Part shown: positions 1 through 8,538 of the stretch, one piece after another
Numbering within the stretch: the stretch's first letter is position 1
Layout of the letters: every line of letters starts with the position of its first letter
Source: an uncultured Lachnospiraceae bacterium
Lineage (GTDB): Bacteria > Bacillota > Clostridia > Lachnospirales > Lachnospiraceae
Direction of reading: 5' to 3'
DNA length: 64,000 nucleotides
Assembly (NCBI GenBank): GCA_910578115.1
Contig: CAJTPO010000021.1
Location: 14,780 to 78,779 of the forward strand
Program-made: the position numbers and the translations under genes
The notes under the pieces: model-generated
Told to the model about the DNA's origin: nothing
What the model saw: the letters and a program-made list of their open reading frames with translations, nothing else
Database searches by the model: none

Positions 1-839
1 TCGGCATAAACAGGGCTTCCCTGCATTACGGTACATTGCTCTGCCGCCTCACCTTGAAGCACCGCCGCAATCTTCGTATAAGCAGCATTGCCGGCCTCAT
101 ATTCACCCCGGCGCACAGTTGTCAGTCTTGGATGAATATACTCAGCCATGCTGCTGTCATCGTAGCCGGTGACCATGACATCCTCCGGGACTCTATAGCC
201 TGCCGACTTGAGCATCATCACTGCTCCAACCGCCATCTCATCATTAGCCGCCACAATCGCATCAGGCATGCTGCGCGCCTCATTCAAAAACTTTCTGGCC
301 GCCCTCATACCGCTCTCAAAGCCATAATCACCATAATAAATATGCTCCATATCCCATCCCAGCCTGTTGCGGGACATCGTATCCTGCCAGGCACGCAGCC
401 GCTCATTTGCCGCTTCTATATCAGACGGACCTGCTATGAAATAAATATTTCTGGCATTATGTTTCGTGATCAGATGCTGTGTAATCTGCGTGATCCCGAC
501 CGTGTTCTCCATCTCCACATGCATAAATGCAGGATCTCCCGCACTCATGTCAACACAGGGAATGGCCGCTTCACTGATCCCTTTCCTGATATGCTCCACG
601 ATCTTCGGGTCATGAATCGTATCACTGTACATGATCACACCGTCGTATTTCGTGAAATCCGGCAGCGTATAAATATTGTATTCTCCGTCGCTGTAGTCTG
701 AGTGATGCTCATTGTGTCCGCCCTCACTGACGAAAACACATACATTTGTACGATCAATAAGCGCCTTATCCAGTATGCCATTGATCATTCGTTTCTGGGA
801 GTCAAAACTGATATTCCCGATCAGAACTGCAATTTTCAT
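1..839 (-). CDS. Periplasmic-binding-protein-like sensor domain protein (partial, cut by left edge)
   Basis: The reading frame starts at ATG 839-837 behind a GAGGAAAAG ribosome site and runs out of the window without a stop, so only the first 279 residues are visible. It opens directly with MKIAVLIGNISFDSQ and reads as a LacI/PBP1-type sugar-binding fold, with signature stretches AANDEMAVGA and VTGYDDSSMAEYIHPRLTTV. There is no N-terminal helix-turn-helix and no signal peptide, so it is not an ordinary LacI repressor or a secreted binding protein. In Lachnospiraceae, proteins with this start often carry a GGDEF or other signalling domain after the binding domain. That is the likeliest reading here, but the C-terminal part lies outside the window and cannot be checked. 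Confidence 0.75.
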   Translation of the reverse strand, partial: MKIAVLIGNISFDSQKRMINGILDKALIDRTNVCVFVSEGGHNEHHSDYSDGEYNIYTLPDFTKYDGVIMYSDTIHDPKIVEHIRKGISEAAIPCVDMSAGDPAFMHVEMENTVGITQITQHLITKHNARNIYFIAGPSDIEAANERLRAWQDTMSRNRLGWDMEHIYYGDYGFESGMRAARKFLNEARSMPDAIVAANDEMAVGAVMMLKSAGYRVPEDVMVTGYDDSSMAEYIHPRLTTVRRGEYEAGNAAYTKIAAVLQGEAAEQCTVMQGSPVYA

Positions 840-996
840 TTTTCTTTTCCTCTTTTTACACTTTTGTACATTGATGTTATCTGCAATCTGCTGCTTACAG
901 AAACAGAACCGTCATTCATGGCCTCTGTTCCGTATAGTATACCATACATTCCTGCTCTGGACTATACTTAACAGGTTGTTTCACTCATAATTCCCG

Positions 997-1152
997 TTAC
1001 TGTGAAAGTCTTCGACTTTCACAGTATGTATAGCCATGCGGCCCGCCAAACGGCAGGCTGAGCATGATGTAAGTTTACTATGAAAGTCTTCGACTTTCAC
1101 AGTATGGACGGCCATGCGGCCCGCCCGACGGCAGGCTGAGCATGATGGGGGT
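997..1152. repeat. Two tandem 78-bp repeat units with a perfect hairpin
   Basis: Two units begin at 997 and 1075 (period 78 bp). Each starts with a hairpin whose arms read TGAAAGTC and GACTTTCA around TTC; in the first unit the arms extend to 13 bp. A GC-rich second half follows (GGCCATGCGGCCCGCC, then GGCAGGCTGAGCATGAT). The same two-unit array lies at 10728-10889. The array fills most of the gap between the sensor gene and the Q-rich gene. It is best read as a dispersed intergenic repeat family. Confidence 0.85.
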
Positions 1153-1154
1153 TA

Positions 1155-2603
1155 CTATAATTCTACTTTTCTGAGATAATAACCAAACTCACCCGCTCTG
1201 GCAGTTCCTCCCGGACACTCAAAAGCTTCAAAACCAAACATCAGGGCAACCATTTTCTCCCGCTCATAAAAGACGCCTGGTACACCAAGATAATAGTCCT
1301 GTTCCTTACCCAGAATCACATAGCGGTAATTATAAAATCCATGCAGCAGAAAACTGTTATTCACCAGGTGTTGGTATTTTGACTGCAGAATAATAAAGTC
1401 TTTCGGCTCCAGCTTCACATAAACCCGTTCGTCACCGTAAGGGTGAATCTTCTCATAACTGTCCAGAATCTGTTCCCACTTGTCCTCTTTCAAACTGTAA
1501 GCCGTTGTACTCTCCTGCAATAATCTTTGATCGACAACATTCCCCGTGACGTTTGAACGCTGCAGTTCTTCGGTTATGACGATCGTCTTTTGCTTATTAC
1601 GCACCATACGGTCTGCTTTGTCCATATCCTGCACACCATTTGGATTCCCTGTATATACACTTTCTGCTCTGCTGCTTTCAACTTCACCTCCCTGTTTATC
1701 CACACTTTCTCTACGGAATCTGTTTTCCGAAAAACTCTGTATGCTCTGACTGCCATCATCATGATCCGGCCAGTCTGTGTATGTACTTCCTGAATCCTCT
1801 AAAGCCTGTTCCCTGCTTTTATTCTGCATTACCGGTATGAACTGCACCGTATTATGCGGCTTACCCTGCTGCATATTCTGCTGCACGGATTCCTGCGCAC
1901 TCCTCTGTGTATTCTGCTGCCGATTATACTGCATGGGTTCCTGTGCGCTGCTCTGTGCATTCTGCTGCTGATTATACTGCATGGGTTCCTGTGCGCTCCT
2001 CTGTGCATTCTGTGGCTGATTCTGCTGCTGGATTCCCTGTGCACTCCTCTGTGCATTCTGTGGCTGATTATACTGCTGGATTCCCTGTGCGCTCTTCTGT
2101 GCATTCTGCTGCTGATTATACTGCTGGATTCCCTGTGCGCTACTCTGTGCATTCTGTGGCTGATTCTGCTGCACGGATTCCTGCAGGCTTTCTTGTATAG
2201 GTTGCTGCACGCGGGGAAACTCCTGCCGTTCTTCTTCCACAGTCAAATTTCTGCTGCCTCCCGTGCTTACCTTGGAGGCGTCTTCTATTGCATTTTTGCT
2301 TTTTCCTTCCAGGAAATATCCTCCCGGAAGCATGATCTGAACCTGCAGTCGCTGTGCCGGATCCATTATTTTGTCCGCCCAGCTTCCTTCTCCCTCCTGT
2401 ACCGAAACGCCGTTAACCTCCTTCCACTCTACGCCGTTATAAATGCGGACAGGAAATCTCCCATTGATACTAAAAGGAATATTCCTCAGTTTTAAATCCA
2501 GCCGACTTTCCGTCTCCCTGTTCTCCACCTTCATAAATCCTGCATTGCCAATCCTGCTGCCATCTTTGTACAATCCTAAATATATGATTTCCTTCCGATA
2601 CAT
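1155..2603 (-). CDS. Q-rich repeat protein of unknown function (probable DUF6128-type C-terminus)
   Basis: 482 residues, start ATG behind GAGGGAGGAT. Three parts are visible: an N-terminal beta-rich segment (about 1-105; GLYKDGSRIGNAGFMKVE), a low-complexity linker (about 120-260) built of roughly 17-residue repeats rich in Gln, Asn, Ser and Ala, and a conserved C-terminal domain (about 375-482; motifs YGDERVYVKLEPKDF, LLHGFYNYRYVILG, FYEREKMVALMFGFEAF). The C-terminal domain resembles the DUF6128 family found in Lachnospiraceae; I know of no function for it. No signal peptide or membrane helix is seen, so a cytoplasmic location is likely. The linker probably varies in length between strains because it is encoded by tandem DNA repeats. 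Confidence 0.75.
   Translation of the reverse strand: MYRKEIIYLGLYKDGSRIGNAGFMKVENRETESRLDLKLRNIPFSINGRFPVRIYNGVEWKEVNGVSVQEGEGSWADKIMDPAQRLQVQIMLPGGYFLEGKSKNAIEDASKVSTGGSRNLTVEEERQEFPRVQQPIQESLQESVQQNQPQNAQSSAQGIQQYNQQQNAQKSAQGIQQYNQPQNAQRSAQGIQQQNQPQNAQRSAQEPMQYNQQQNAQSSAQEPMQYNRQQNTQRSAQESVQQNMQQGKPHNTVQFIPVMQNKSREQALEDSGSTYTDWPDHDDGSQSIQSFSENRFRRESVDKQGGEVESSRAESVYTGNPNGVQDMDKADRMVRNKQKTIVITEELQRSNVTGNVVDQRLLQESTTAYSLKEDKWEQILDSYEKIHPYGDERVYVKLEPKDFIILQSKYQHLVNNSFLLHGFYNYRYVILGKEQDYYLGVPGVFYEREKMVALMFGFEAFECPGGTARAGEFGYYLRKVEL
1853..2200 (-). repeat. In-frame tandem repeats coding the Q-rich linker
   Basis: About seven imperfect units of roughly 51 bp (motif QNAQRSAQ followed by GIQQYNQ or EPMQYNQ) lie in tandem inside the Q-rich gene. 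On the + strand the recurring phrase is CCTGTGCGCTCCTCTGTGCA. The unit length is a multiple of three, so expansion or contraction keeps the frame. Confidence 0.8.
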
Positions 2604-2683
2604 ATCCTCCCTCTCACTCCCATGTCAGATTTTATTTATAATTTCTCAAAGGTTCATCCTGTTACCTATATATGCTCCTCAAA

Positions 2684-2717
2684 CAAAAAAAATGCCGGAT
2701 AGATATTCTATCCGGCA
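2684..2717 (-). terminator. Rho-independent terminator of the PucR/CdaR-type regulator
   Basis: On the minus strand a near-perfect hairpin (TGCCGGATAGA / TCTATCCGGCA arms, 2693-2717) is followed by a run of T (2692-2684), just past the stop codon at 2732. Confidence 0.85.
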
Positions 2718-2731
2718 CAAATATATTAAGA

Positions 2732-3832
2732 TCAATAATCCAACGAATCCAGATACTTCATATAACTTACAACCATCAGGGCGATCTTGAAGGTCAATGC
2801 GTCTTCGAAGGTACGAATATCCAGGCCTGTACTCATTTCCAGCTTTTCAATCCTGTACACAAGCGTGTTCCGATGTACGAAAAGCTGTCTGGAAGTCTCG
2901 GATACATTCAGATTATTCTCAAAAAACTTATTAATCGTTGTCAGGGTCTCATCATCCAGCTCACTGGGTACATTGGAACCAAAAATCTCATCGATAAAGA
3001 TACGGCACAGATTGATCGGCAGCTGATAGATAAGACGACCGATTCCCAGCGTATTGTAAGCGCTCACTTTCTTCTCCGCATAGAAGATCTTTCCGACATC
3101 CAGCGCCATCTTCGCTTCCTTATATGACTTGGAGACTTCCTTCAATTCTCCTACAATCGTACCATAAGCTACACGTACGTTCATCATCGCTTCCATGTTC
3201 ATCATATCCACGATGGTACTTGCCACCTGCTCCAGTCTCGTATAATCATCTTCCGGCAGCAGTTCCTTGATCAGAATAACATTGCTTTCATCCACGGCTG
3301 TAATATAATCTCCAACCTGTGTCGAAAACATACCGTTCAGCAATTCCGTTGCTGTAAAATCCTTTTCCTTCTCTTTCTCTTTATCCGTTTCAACCAGGAA
3401 TACGGCTCTCGGCACGGCTGCTTCTATGTGCAGCTTCTTTGCTCTGTTATAAATGTCTACCAGAAGCATATTGTCCAACAACAAATTCTGGAAGAAATTA
3501 TTACGGTCATATCTCTCCTTATAGGCAATAATCAGATGCTGAAGCTGACTGACCGCGATTCTCCCCAGCATATAGGCTTCTTCACTGGTCCCTCTGGCAT
3601 CCAAAATGAAAAGCACCTCATCCTCGTCCAATACTTTCAGCAAATGATGCATACCGATCACCTGGCTGTCCGCCGGCGACTGCACAAACCCTTCAATCAG
3701 CGCTGACGTTATTTCTTCGGCATCAAAGGTGGATGCGACCACTTTACCTTCCAAATCCCATACGCACAAATCAACCTTGGATATCGCCCTAAGTTCTTCA
3801 ATACTACTCCTAATCACCTGACTGGAAATCAT
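2732..3832 (-). CDS. PucR/CdaR-family transcriptional regulator
   Basis: 366 residues, ATG behind GAGAGGTTGCGGA. The C-terminal 60 residues are the PucR-type helix-turn-helix (NNLNVSETSRQLFVHRNTLV, then YRIEKLEMSTGLDIRTFEDA), which is diagnostic. The middle segment (about 135-290) has the GGDEF-like fold usual in CdaR proteins but no GGDEF motif. The N-terminal 130 residues form a sugar-diacid/ligand-binding-like region. Family members regulate sugar-acid or purine use, or respond to nucleotides. The specific ligand is unknown here. It lies downstream of the stand-alone ABC ATPase in the same orientation, about 190 bp apart and with a terminator between, so the two are probably separate transcripts. 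Confidence 0.85.
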   Translation of the reverse strand: MISSQVIRSSIEELRAISKVDLCVWDLEGKVVASTFDAEEITSALIEGFVQSPADSQVIGMHHLLKVLDEDEVLFILDARGTSEEAYMLGRIAVSQLQHLIIAYKERYDRNNFFQNLLLDNMLLVDIYNRAKKLHIEAAVPRAVFLVETDKEKEKEKDFTATELLNGMFSTQVGDYITAVDESNVILIKELLPEDDYTRLEQVASTIVDMMNMEAMMNVRVAYGTIVGELKEVSKSYKEAKMALDVGKIFYAEKKVSAYNTLGIGRLIYQLPINLCRIFIDEIFGSNVPSELDDETLTTINKFFENNLNVSETSRQLFVHRNTLVYRIEKLEMSTGLDIRTFEDALTFKIALMVVSYMKYLDSLDY

Positions 3833-3985
3833 TCCGCAACCTCTCTTCCTATCTATTTTTGATACCCATATTCATTATAACACATCCGCCACATAATTGA
3901 CCATAGAGCAAAACAGGCAATACTCGTTTGTATGACTCGCTTCGCAAACTCGAATAAGCAAAACGATTTCCCGCGAAACAAATAA

Positions 3986-4007
3986 GGGAGATGCCTGCGC
4001 ATCCCCC
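3986..4007 (-). terminator. Terminator downstream of the ABC ATPase
   Basis: On the minus strand the arms GGGGGATGC and GCATCTCCC (one G-T pair) close over a GCAG loop, followed by TTATTTGTTT. It lies 15 bp past the stop at 4022. Confidence 0.7.
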
Positions 4008-4021
4008 TCATGTTCATTCTA

Positions 4022-5131
4022 TTAGTTCGTGATTGTCTGCTCTGTCTCTTTGTCAAATACGTGAATCTTCTCAACGTCGAAAGCAAATTTAACAGTATCA
4101 CCAGGTCTTGCCGTTGTACGGGAATCTACTCTTGCTGTGATCGGGAACTCAGCCAGATCAAAATACAAGTAAACTTCTGCACCAAGCAGCTCGTATACCT
4201 TAATGGTAGACTCGAATACACAAGGAGCGGATGAAACAAATGCCTCGGAATCATATACATCCTCAGGACGGATACCGAATGTAACAGTCTTGCCATTGTA
4301 ATTGCCAGCGATCAGCTTCTTGGACTTAGCAGCCGGTAACGGAATGCTCTTGCCAGCGATCTTAAGGCTTGCAACATCACCCTTAACTTCAACAACTGCA
4401 TCCATGAAATTCATCTGAGGTGATCCCATGAATCCTGCTACGAACAGGTTCTGAGGCTTCTGATACAGATTCTGAGGTGTATCTACCTGCTGAACAACAC
4501 CATCCTTCATAACTACGATTCTTGTACCAAGCGTCATAGCCTCTGTCTGGTCATGTGTTACGTAGATGATCGTTGTGCCCAGTCTCTGGTGCAGTTTGGA
4601 GATCTCAACACGCATCTGTACACGCAGCTTAGCATCCAGGTTGGAAAGCGGCTCATCCATAAGGAATACCTTAGGATTACGAACAATAGCACGACCCATA
4701 GCAACACGCTGTCTCTGACCACCGGACAAAGCCTTCGGTTTACGATCCAACAGAGCTGTCAGGTCAAGAATCTTAGCTGCTTCTTTAACCATCTTATCGA
4801 TTTCATCCTTCGGAACTTTTCTTAACTTAAGTCCGAATGCCATGTTATCATATACTGACATATGAGGATACAGAGCATAGTTCTGGAATACCATCGCGAT
4901 ATCTCTGTCCTTAGGCTCTACGTCATTAACAACTCTGTCACCGATCTTCAGCTCACCGGAAGAGATATCTTCCAGACCTGCGATCATACGAAGTGTTGTA
5001 GATTTACCACAACCTGAAGGTCCTACGAAAATGATAAATTCCTGATCTGCGATTTCAAGATTGAAATCTTTTACTGCCTCAAAGCCGTTCGGATATACTT
5101 TGCAGACATTCTTTAAAGATAAACTTGCCAT
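4022..5131 (-). CDS. ugpC: Multi-sugar ABC importer ATPase, UgpC/MsmX type
   Basis: 369 residues. I place the start at ATG 5131 (MASLSLKNVCKVYPNG) because AGGAGG sits 5 bases upstream; an in-frame extension to 5179 has no ribosome site. Visible motifs: Walker A GPSGCGKST (about residue 37), Q-loop FQNYALYPHM, signature LSGGQRQRVAMGRA, Walker B VFLMDEPLSNLDAKLR, H-loop THDQTEAMTL. A C-terminal TOBE/MOI-type regulatory domain (about 240-369) marks the CUT1 sugar-importer class. No permease or binding-protein gene adjoins it. In Bacillus the homologue MsmX is known to serve several importers that lack an ATPase, and the same role is inferred here, for example for the importer at 35-39 kb. Its expression may be controlled by the palindrome at 5175-5190. 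Confidence 0.93.
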   Translation of the reverse strand: MASLSLKNVCKVYPNGFEAVKDFNLEIADQEFIIFVGPSGCGKSTTLRMIAGLEDISSGELKIGDRVVNDVEPKDRDIAMVFQNYALYPHMSVYDNMAFGLKLRKVPKDEIDKMVKEAAKILDLTALLDRKPKALSGGQRQRVAMGRAIVRNPKVFLMDEPLSNLDAKLRVQMRVEISKLHQRLGTTIIYVTHDQTEAMTLGTRIVVMKDGVVQQVDTPQNLYQKPQNLFVAGFMGSPQMNFMDAVVEVKGDVASLKIAGKSIPLPAAKSKKLIAGNYNGKTVTFGIRPEDVYDSEAFVSSAPCVFESTIKVYELLGAEVYLYFDLAEFPITARVDSRTTARPGDTVKFAFDVEKIHVFDKETEQTITN

Positions 5132-5174
5132 GATTGCCTCCTGTTTTATAAATGTTTTTAGTATCGCACTACCT

Positions 5175-5190
5175 GTCAACCTCGGTTGAC
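5175..5190. promoter_or_regulatory. Perfect 16-bp palindrome upstream of the ABC ATPase
   Basis: GTCAACC-TC-GGTTGAC is a perfect 7+2+7 palindrome, 44-59 bp before the ugpC start codon. On the minus strand it overlaps a TTGACA and lies about 15 bp past a TATACT box. Size and symmetry fit a LacI- or MerR-type operator, but the regulator is not identified. Confidence 0.55.
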
Positions 5191-5400
5191 TCTGAAAATA
5201 GTATAGCTGACTTTATTTAACTTTGCTATGCCACTATTTCACAAAGATTTTATTTTACATTGTAGAATTTGCTTACTTTATGCAGGCCATTCCATACTAC
5301 CAGACAACTTGCCCAAGAACGGTCATCTTTCTTATACAAATTTTACAAAAATAAATTTACGTATTGACATGTGCGGGAAAGAACTCCAAGATCTGGTTTT

Positions 5401-7965
5401 CTAAACTACTTTGTAGCCGGCCGCCGTTACTGCGTCGATCAACGCCTTATCTTCCGTGCCTGACTCCACGGTTACCGTGGCCTTGTTCTCCTCAAGGCTG
5501 ACCTCCACCTGCATTACACCGGCAACTTCCTCCAGCGCTTTGTGCACATGCGCCTGACAATGTGCGCACATCATCCCCTCAATATTGAGTGTTTTTACAA
5601 TTTTTTCTGCCATTTTCTCTTCCTCCTTATACTCTTCTATCTCCGTAAAGCCGGCGATAAATTCCGGCATCGGAATCTCTTTCTTCCCTCTGTCACGTCT
5701 GTCCGTTCCCATATTAAAAAGATTCAGCCGCAGGGCATTCGTTACCACGCAGAAACTGGAAAGACTCATTGCCGCCGCTGCAAACATTGGATTCAGGCTC
5801 AGTCCAAAGATCGGCACCAGGATTCCGGCCGCCAGCGGAATACCGATACAATTATAGAAAAAGGCCCAGAACAGATTCTCATGAATATTCTTAAGTACCT
5901 GTCTGGAGAGCCGAATCGCCGCGGCCACGTCTGTAGGATTCGATTTCATCAGTACCACATCAGCCGCCTCCAACGCAACATCAGCTCCTGCACCGATCGC
6001 AATTCCGACATCGGCTCTTGTAAGCGCCAGCGCATCATTAATGCCGTCTCCCACCATGGCTGTCCTGCCATACTTTGACAGGTTCCTGATCACCGCCTCC
6101 TTATCTCCGGGAAGCACATCCGACACCACTGCGTCCAGTCCAACCTGTCTTCCGATGGCGCGTGCAGTTCTCCTGTTATCACCGGTCAGCATAACTACCT
6201 GTATCCCCATATGCCGAAGCTCTCTGACAGCCTGTGCGCTGTCCTGCTTTACCACATCGGCTACTGCGATCATCCCCAGCATCCTGTCTCCGGCCGAGAA
6301 ATAAAGCGGTGTCCTGCCTTCCTCCGCCATTCTTTCTCCCGTTTCACGCATCGAGGCGGTCAGCATTTTACGTTCCTCAAACATTGCCCCGCTGCCGCCG
6401 GCCGCCAGCTCCCCTGCCACCATGCCTTCCACGCCCCAGCCTGGCAGCGCACGGAAATTTCCTGCCGGCTGCACCGACAATCCCCTTTCCGCAGAATACT
6501 CACAGACCGCTTTCGCCAATGGATGCTCACTCATACTCTCCAAAGCTGCCGCAATACTCAAAAGCTCCTCTTCCGATATCCCTTCGGCAGGATACAGTCC
6601 CGTAACCTTCGGCTTCCCCTCCGTTACCGTTCCGGTCTTATCCAGCACCACGAAATCCGTCCTGCCCGCCTGTTCCAACGCCTCCGCATTCTTAAACAGG
6701 ATTCCCTTCCTCGCCCCCATGCCGTTACCTACCATGATCGCCACCGGCGTGGCAAGCCCTAAAGAGCAGGGACAGCTGATCACCAGCACACTGATCGCAT
6801 ACGACAACGCTTTGCCGGCCTCAGCTCCCATCAGCAGCCATATAGCGCCCGTTATCAGTGCCAATACAATGACTACCGGAACAAAAACGCCCGATACTTT
6901 ATCCGCAATCTGTGCGATCGGCGCCTTGGTCGCCACCGCATTCTCCACCATATCAATAATCTGCTGCAGCGTGGTATCTCCGCCCACACGCGTCGCCCGG
7001 CAGGTCAGCGCACCGTTCTGATTGATGGTGGCCGCACTGACACGATCTCCCGGCTGTTTATCCACCGGAATGCTCTCGCCGGTCAGGGCCGATTCATCTA
7101 CCGCACTCTCACCCTCCAGCACTTCGCCGTCCACCGGAATACTCTCGCCCGGTTTCACCAGGAAAAGCTCTCCTGCCAGAACCTCCTGCGCAGGCACCGT
7201 TATCTCCTCTCCATTCCGGATCACGCGCGCCGTCTTGGGAGCCAGATCCATCAGGCTCCTGATCGCGTTGGTCGTCTTTCCCTTGCTGTACGCCTCCAAC
7301 ATCTTACCGACTGTGATCAGTGTAAGGATCATGGCCGCAGACTCGAAATACATATCGTGCAGACAATGTTCTGCCTGCTCCACGTTACCTGCTCCAATGG
7401 CCGCACCCATTCGAAACATAACAGCTGTACTGTATACAAAGGCCGCACCGCTTCCCAATGCCACAAGCGTATCCATATTGGGAGCCCGATGCAAAAGACT
7501 CTGCACCCCGCTGATAAAGAAGCGCTGATTGATCACCATCACAAGCCCGGTCAATAACAGCTGATATAATGCGATCGCCCACGGATCCGAGGCAAATGCC
7601 TCCGGCAGATACCAGCCCCACATAAGAGCACCCATGGATACATACATAAGCGGTATGAGAAGACATACTGACGCGATCAGTCTGCGCCGTATCTTCGGCG
7701 TTTCTCTGTCCTCTAAAACGCTCTCCCTCCCTTCTGTTCCGGATCTCTCCATATTTCCGGGCACGCTTGCACCATATCCCGCCGATTCCACTGCCGCGCA
7801 GATTGCCTGCGGCGTGGCGGGCGCTTCATATGACACAGTCATATTATTCATCAAAAGACTCACACTGACGCTGCTTACTCCGTCCACACCGGCCGCCGCT
7901 TTCTCCACATGCGCGCTGCAGGCAGCACAGGTCATGCCTGTTATCTGAAATTTCTCGTTTTTCAT
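5401..7965 (-). CDS. copA: Copper-exporting P1B-type ATPase with heavy-metal domains at both ends
   Basis: 854 residues. It pumps Cu(I) out across the cytoplasmic membrane. Visible: an N-terminal HMA domain (CAAC at 13-16), transmembrane helices from about residue 95, actuator motif TGES, ion-channel motif CPC (about 400), phosphorylation motif DKTGT (about 440), SEHP, and hinge GDGIND. The class IB-1 signatures YN (FFYNCIGIPLA) and MSLSS late in the membrane domain argue for Cu(I)/Ag(I). A second HMA domain with CAHC lies at the far C-terminus (about 785-854) after a charged linker; it looks like a CopZ chaperone fused to the pump. It lies 21 bp downstream of csoR and is surely co-transcribed with it. 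Confidence 0.95.
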   Translation of the reverse strand: MKNEKFQITGMTCAACSAHVEKAAAGVDGVSSVSVSLLMNNMTVSYEAPATPQAICAAVESAGYGASVPGNMERSGTEGRESVLEDRETPKIRRRLIASVCLLIPLMYVSMGALMWGWYLPEAFASDPWAIALYQLLLTGLVMVINQRFFISGVQSLLHRAPNMDTLVALGSGAAFVYSTAVMFRMGAAIGAGNVEQAEHCLHDMYFESAAMILTLITVGKMLEAYSKGKTTNAIRSLMDLAPKTARVIRNGEEITVPAQEVLAGELFLVKPGESIPVDGEVLEGESAVDESALTGESIPVDKQPGDRVSAATINQNGALTCRATRVGGDTTLQQIIDMVENAVATKAPIAQIADKVSGVFVPVVIVLALITGAIWLLMGAEAGKALSYAISVLVISCPCSLGLATPVAIMVGNGMGARKGILFKNAEALEQAGRTDFVVLDKTGTVTEGKPKVTGLYPAEGISEEELLSIAAALESMSEHPLAKAVCEYSAERGLSVQPAGNFRALPGWGVEGMVAGELAAGGSGAMFEERKMLTASMRETGERMAEEGRTPLYFSAGDRMLGMIAVADVVKQDSAQAVRELRHMGIQVVMLTGDNRRTARAIGRQVGLDAVVSDVLPGDKEAVIRNLSKYGRTAMVGDGINDALALTRADVGIAIGAGADVALEAADVVLMKSNPTDVAAAIRLSRQVLKNIHENLFWAFFYNCIGIPLAAGILVPIFGLSLNPMFAAAAMSLSSFCVVTNALRLNLFNMGTDRRDRGKKEIPMPEFIAGFTEIEEYKEEEKMAEKIVKTLNIEGMMCAHCQAHVHKALEEVAGVMQVEVSLEENKATVTVESGTEDKALIDAVTAAGYKVV

Positions 7966-7986
7966 TCTGCTCCATTCCTTTCTGCT

Positions 7987-8364
7987 CTATTTTAACTTCT
8001 TGATCAAATCTATCGCTTCCTCCATGATCGCCTCATTCCCCTTCTTCACTTCTTCCACGACGCAGGTCTGCATGTGTTCCTGCAGAATAATATATCCAAG
8101 ACTCTGCAGGGCACTCTCCACCGCTCCGATCTGAATCAGAATATCTCCACAGTATCTGTTCTCACCGATCATGTTTCTGATGCCGTTAAGCTGTCCGATA
8201 ATACGGTTGATCCGATTCTGCAGCTGCTTCTGCGCCAATGCGTCGCGGGGAACAAGCTTATAATGACCGCATGTATCCGGATTCTGCGCGTGTTCATCAC
8301 AACATACCTCCTGTGCATCCTCCGTATTCTCTATCATCTCTGTAGGTTTCGTATTCTCTGCCAT
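7987..8364 (-). CDS. csoR: CsoR-family copper-sensing repressor
   Basis: 125 residues from ATG 8364, chosen because GGAGGAGG lies 8 bases upstream; an alternative ATG at 8382 would place the ribosome site inside the gene. The DUF156 four-helix fold is recognisable from RINRIIGQLNGIRNMI. The copper-binding triad is present: Cys in RYCGD (residue 72), then His and Cys in EHMQTC (97 and 101). The N-terminal tail carries extra Cys and His residues (CCDEHAQNPDTCGH), which could also bind metal. Known CsoR proteins release DNA when Cu(I) binds. It is the first gene of the copper operon and has a matching operator in its own promoter. Confidence 0.93.
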   Translation of the reverse strand: MAENTKPTEMIENTEDAQEVCCDEHAQNPDTCGHYKLVPRDALAQKQLQNRINRIIGQLNGIRNMIGENRYCGDILIQIGAVESALQSLGYIILQEHMQTCVVEEVKKGNEAIMEEAIDLIKKLK

Positions 8365-8440
8365 CTGCGCATCCTCCTCCATCTCCTGTTAACTGCCTGC
8401 AAAAAACATTCTAATAATTATATTTTGTACTTTTTATTAT

Positions 8441-8469
8441 ATATTATACCCCTATAGGGTATATGTCAA
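8441..8469 (-). promoter_or_regulatory. csoR-copA promoter with CsoR operator in the spacer
   Basis: Read on the minus strand: TTGACA (-35, 8469-8464), a 17-base spacer, TAATAT (-10, 8446-8441). The spacer is TATACCCTATAGGGGTA, a near-perfect inverted repeat of the TACCC..GGGTA kind known for CsoR operators. Binding there would block RNA polymerase directly. Confidence 0.88.
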
Positions 8470-8491
8470 TGAAAATTTATTACATGAAATA

Positions 8492-8514
8492 AGACGGCCA
8501 AATATCCGCCGTCT
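8492..8514 (-). terminator. Terminator of the GGDEF gene
   Basis: Arms AGACGGC and GCCGTCT around a 9-base loop, 24 bp past the stop at 8539, followed on the minus strand by TTATTTCAT. Confidence 0.6.
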
Positions 8515-8538
8515 CAATTCACATCCAATATAACGTTC

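Noticed and set aside
36..701. Long + strand open frame at the left edge
   Set aside because: It is antisense to the binding-protein-like gene read from 839 leftwards, which has a ribosome site and recognisable motifs; the + frame has neither.
997..1152. CRISPR array
   Set aside because: Only two units with no variable spacers; the whole 78-bp unit repeats.
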